Origin: Sphagnum magellanicum
Lineage: Eukaryota; Streptophyta; Sphagnopsida; Sphagnales; Sphagnaceae
DNA: 64,000 bases
Direction of reading: 5' to 3'
NCBI GenBank assembly: GCA_021904315.1
Contig: CM038917.1
Location: 14,244,041 to 14,308,040 of the forward strand
This document shows, in pieces, positions 58,101-64,000 of the stretch. Position 1 is the first letter of the stretch. Every line of letters starts with the position of its first letter. Under the pieces are notes generated by a model, which ran no database searches, was not told the origin of the DNA, and worked only from the letters and a program-made list of their open reading frames with translations. A program made the translations under genes and the position numbers.

Positions 58101-58600
58101 CATTCACATGGGATACCTAAATTTGGCTGTTGGTTGTAGCTTGTGATTATTTTGGAAGTGTCACTAGCATTTGACACATATTGAAAAAAATGATGTTAAT
58201 TATTGCTAACACATGTGATTGAAACTTTGGTAGATGGTATATAATTTCTAAATGATTAACCTACACCTTATCATCTTTATAATCTACTTTTAACTTTGAC
58301 CAACTTTCAGTTGAGAAAGTTGTTTCCAAAGTTCTTTTGGCCCTACTTAATTTAGTTGTGACCATTCCATGTTAGCTTTTGCAACATCTTTTGGTGAGCC
58401 TTGTGTTGTAGTAGCGGGAGTCATCGTAGGAAATGTCACAGTCAACATTGGTGTTGCTTGTGATTGTTGTTAAGTTGCAACAAGGTTTTCATTGCGACCA
58501 TCTTCATTAAAAGATGCAAAGACAAGGTGTTGGAATTTGTTGTTGAGTTTGACAATCTTGTCCCACTCACTTTGGTTTATAAGAAGAAGAGAAGCCCCAT
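55105..58600 (-). pseudogene. LINE (non-LTR retrotransposon) relic, endonuclease and reverse transcriptase part
   Basis: Minus-strand translation gives the gene order of a plant L1-like element. The endonuclease comes first (about 57,560-57,000), with LTNVYAPNNPWKH and FFGNFNMVEGAMDKSS. The reverse transcriptase follows (55,781-55,500), with FLKLDFFEAYDKISWTF, SRVNVNGSKSPSFQVQHGVR and then LYLFILVGEVLNVM. The family motifs are GDFNMVE and SKAYDKVSW. Here the endonuclease Asp is Asn, and the frame is broken by stops, so the element is inactive. Sequence from about 57,600 to 58,600 would be the first reading frame or 5' region, not recognisable in detail. The 3' part continues at 52,180-51,250. 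Confidence 0.72.
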
Positions 58601-59900
58601 TTAACATGTACAAATTAGTGTTGTGTGTGTGAATGTCAATAATTATATATACAACATGTAATTCCTTTACAGTTTACATCTTCAAACTTTTCACACTCAT
58701 AGTTATATTGTTGATGTGTATATATGTATTTTTACACTTACACATGAATAGTGTAATTATTTGTCAAATACATTTACATGGTGACGTGTAAATGTTTTAG
58801 GGCATGCAATGTATATATTATATATCTTTAATAACTATACATTCTTGCAATCCATATTAATTGGTTATAAGTACATCCAAATGTGGGTGCATCCCAAAGT
58901 TCAATGTTTTTTTTTTTTGCAATGTGCCACTTTGATTGGCCCTTCACAAAAATATGATTTTTTAATATTCCTCAAATAAAAGCATTTTCTACAACATTGG
59001 GATTATGGTATTACTTCCCATTAGTCATCTATATACAATACAAGAGTAAATCTTTGAACAAAGGATATGAGACAAATTGTGGTGCTATTCTAGGAAATAT
59101 TTTTAGTTCATTTTGCTCAACTTCTTTATGCTTCACCTCATTACTTTAGTAGAATTTCTATTCTTAACCAACCTAAATATTCAATCCTAAGTAAGTAGTG
59201 TCTCAAACTTACAATGACTCTTGCCATACCAAAAATTGTGAATTGATAATACCCATGAATTGTTGTGCCAAATGTGAAATATTAGGAATTTTGCTAACAT
59301 ACCAAAAGATTACCAACACACACCCTTTTAACTTCAGAAGTTAGGCCAAAAAAGGAAATTGAAGGAGAAGGTAAGATTAATTAGCAAAAAACTTTCAAAA
59401 AAAAGTGGCAATCCAAACTCTAAACACAATGAGGCAATTTGAGATAACATTGTTCAAAAGGAATAACAATTTAACTAACACTTGCATTATCCATTCCACC
59501 CCTAGCAAGATCCATTGCCCCGTATATCGTCAAAATGAGTTCCCATAATGCCTTTGTGGAGCAATGCAAAAAAGAATTTCATGAGAAGATAATACCAATT
59601 AATAAAATATTTTTGAAAAATTAAATCTAAACATAGTGAGATAATTTGAGATAATATTATTCAAGAGATGGAACAATTCAACTACCACTTGCCTTTATCC
59701 ATTCATCCCTCGGCTTGATTTCTCGCCCCTATACACCGTTGGAGTGAGTTCTCAGAATGGCACTGTGGGACAGAGCCAATAAAATGGCACAAAAAGCGCT
59801 TCATGCATTTCTGTTGCTTGCCGCTTTAAATTTGTAAATCTTTTTGAAACCAATTACATTGATGTTCAAAGCATTCAAGTTTATAGAGGTTCACATGATA
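58601..59900. other. AT-rich stretch, nothing recognised
   Basis: Two rather similar segments, near 59,390-59,520 and 59,590-59,720, share GAGGCAATTTGAGATAACATT-type and CACTTGCATTATCCATTC-type words. This indicates an old direct duplication of about 180-190 bp spacing. No gene was seen. Confidence 0.45.
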
Positions 59901-60040
59901 CCTCATGAAATGGCCTCACATTTTAAGTGCACTTCAAAAAAAAAAAACTTTGCTCAAACAATGCTCAAACACCTCATGAAATGGCCTCACATTTTAAGAG
60001 CACTTCAAAAAAAAACTTTGCTCAAACAATGCTCAAACTA
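59901..60040. repeat. 71-bp tandem duplication downstream of BiP
   Basis: CCTCATGAAATGGCCTCACA starts at 59,901 and again at 59,972. Both copies run through an A-run to CTTTGCTCAAACAATGCTC and differ mainly in A-run length. Nearly identical copies mean a recent event. The 143-codon open frame at 59,844-60,275 spans it and is not a recognisable gene. Confidence 0.9.
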
Positions 60041-60507
60041 TATAACTTTACACCTACACATGTATACGGTATTCTTCCATTACATCTATAAAAGCAAATC
60101 ACACTCATATTACAATGTGCCAGCTAGCAACTATAATCTGGTACTGTGCTTAGCATGGAAGATACTTAGAGAATGTGCATTGAGGAAAACTGCAAATCAT
60201 GACCTCCGGTCAGTTTGCATTGGTTTGATTAATGGTTGCTGCGAAAGAAAGACATTAGATTCTGCCTACTTATAAGACATCTGAAAAATTGGTCTGAAAT
60301 GTATGAGATGTCAGAGCTGCATTCTCAGCTTCTCAGGGAACAAATGATCATTAACCCCCCACCCATCTAATGATCACTCTTTACCCATCTCTGCTAGTTC
60401 AGTTCCGTAGACATTGAACAATGCCTAACTAGTTTCCAAGTGTTGGTGAGAATTTCTCCTCTCTCCCTCATTCCACAATCTCACTGAGCTACTCACTTTT
60501 ATCATGC

Positions 60508-63674
<3,167 letters not shown>

Positions 63675-64000
63675 TACACACCCAAAGGCACACCCTCAGA
63701 TCTCATCACCTAGCAAAAAGCTGACCCACATTATAAGACTTGCTTATCTCTGGGAACTTTGAATACAATGAACAAAACACACTACCATGATATCATTCAT
63801 ATCACCACGAGCCTACAAATGTACCATCCCACTGTGACAACATCCATGCCATACTCCCATATCAAAGGAACGTAAAACCACAACAGTACGACATCCTTTC
63901 TGCCAAACAAAGCCATACAAACCGAACAACAAACGCTTCGACCACAAAGAAAACACTTGAAAATGACTCAAAGTGCAAAACCCCAATCACTCACAAACGA
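63675..64000 (-). other. Probable first intron (or 5' flank) of BiP
   Basis: On the minus strand this segment is T/G-rich with in-frame stops before the first recognised BiP exon. It carries no signal-peptide-like reading that could be joined convincingly. It is best read as an intron whose donor and upstream exon lie beyond the window. Confidence 0.5.

Noticed and set aside
59844-60275. 143-codon open frame downstream of BiP
   Set aside because: It spans the 71-bp duplication and A-runs, resembles no family and has no splice or codon support.

Overview
This is nuclear DNA from a land plant. It holds three intron-bearing protein genes, all on the minus strand, in a large AT-rich background of decayed transposable elements. 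The host signals are plant-type GT-AG introns, a plant-type BiP chaperone, interstitial TTTAGGG-type telomere motifs, and hAT, CACTA, PIF/Harbinger and LINE relics. One gene encodes radial spoke protein 3, a structural protein of motile flagella. From general knowledge, flowering plants and conifers lack motile sperm flagella. That points to a bryophyte, lycophyte, fern, cycad or Ginkgo-like lineage; nothing in the window narrows it further.

Layout: 1-3,000 holds two hAT transposase relics. 4,043-7,143 is the RSP3 gene (nine coding exons). 8,399-13,091 is a gene of at least sixteen coding exons for a conserved protein I cannot name. 13.1-14.5 kb is its upstream region, with a telo-box and simple repeats. 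From 14.5 to 60 kb I recognise no intact gene. This stretch holds a PIF/Harbinger pseudogene (15.1-16.3), a possible Helitron end with a C-rich minisatellite (16.3-16.7), tRNA-derived SINE-like pieces (17.4, 19.6), a retroelement split by insertions (23.0-28.6), a ~206-bp tandem array (25.8-26.5), an inverted pair of ~1.25-kb repeats (26.5 and 37.8 kb), a third hAT relic (30.6-33.3), a 111-bp CACTA MITE with target-site duplication (37.46), a telomere-like patch (41.4-41.9), a 2.1-kb element with terminal inverted repeats (43.6-45.7), a ~1.2-kb near-palindrome with one CACTA-type end (49.4-50.7), and an inverted LINE split by 2.9 kb (51.2-58.6). 60,508-63,674 is the ER Hsp70 gene BiP; its signal-peptide exon is not visible.

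How the genes relate: RSP3 acts in the axoneme, BiP in the ER lumen, and the third gene has no known function. They share strand but look like independent genes, each with its own upstream space. I reconstructed the exon chains by hand from splice sites, conserved reading frame and remembered family sequences. The phases close without frameshift in BiP (1,944 nt) and RSP3 (1,281 nt). Two exons near the 5' end of the middle gene remain uncertain.
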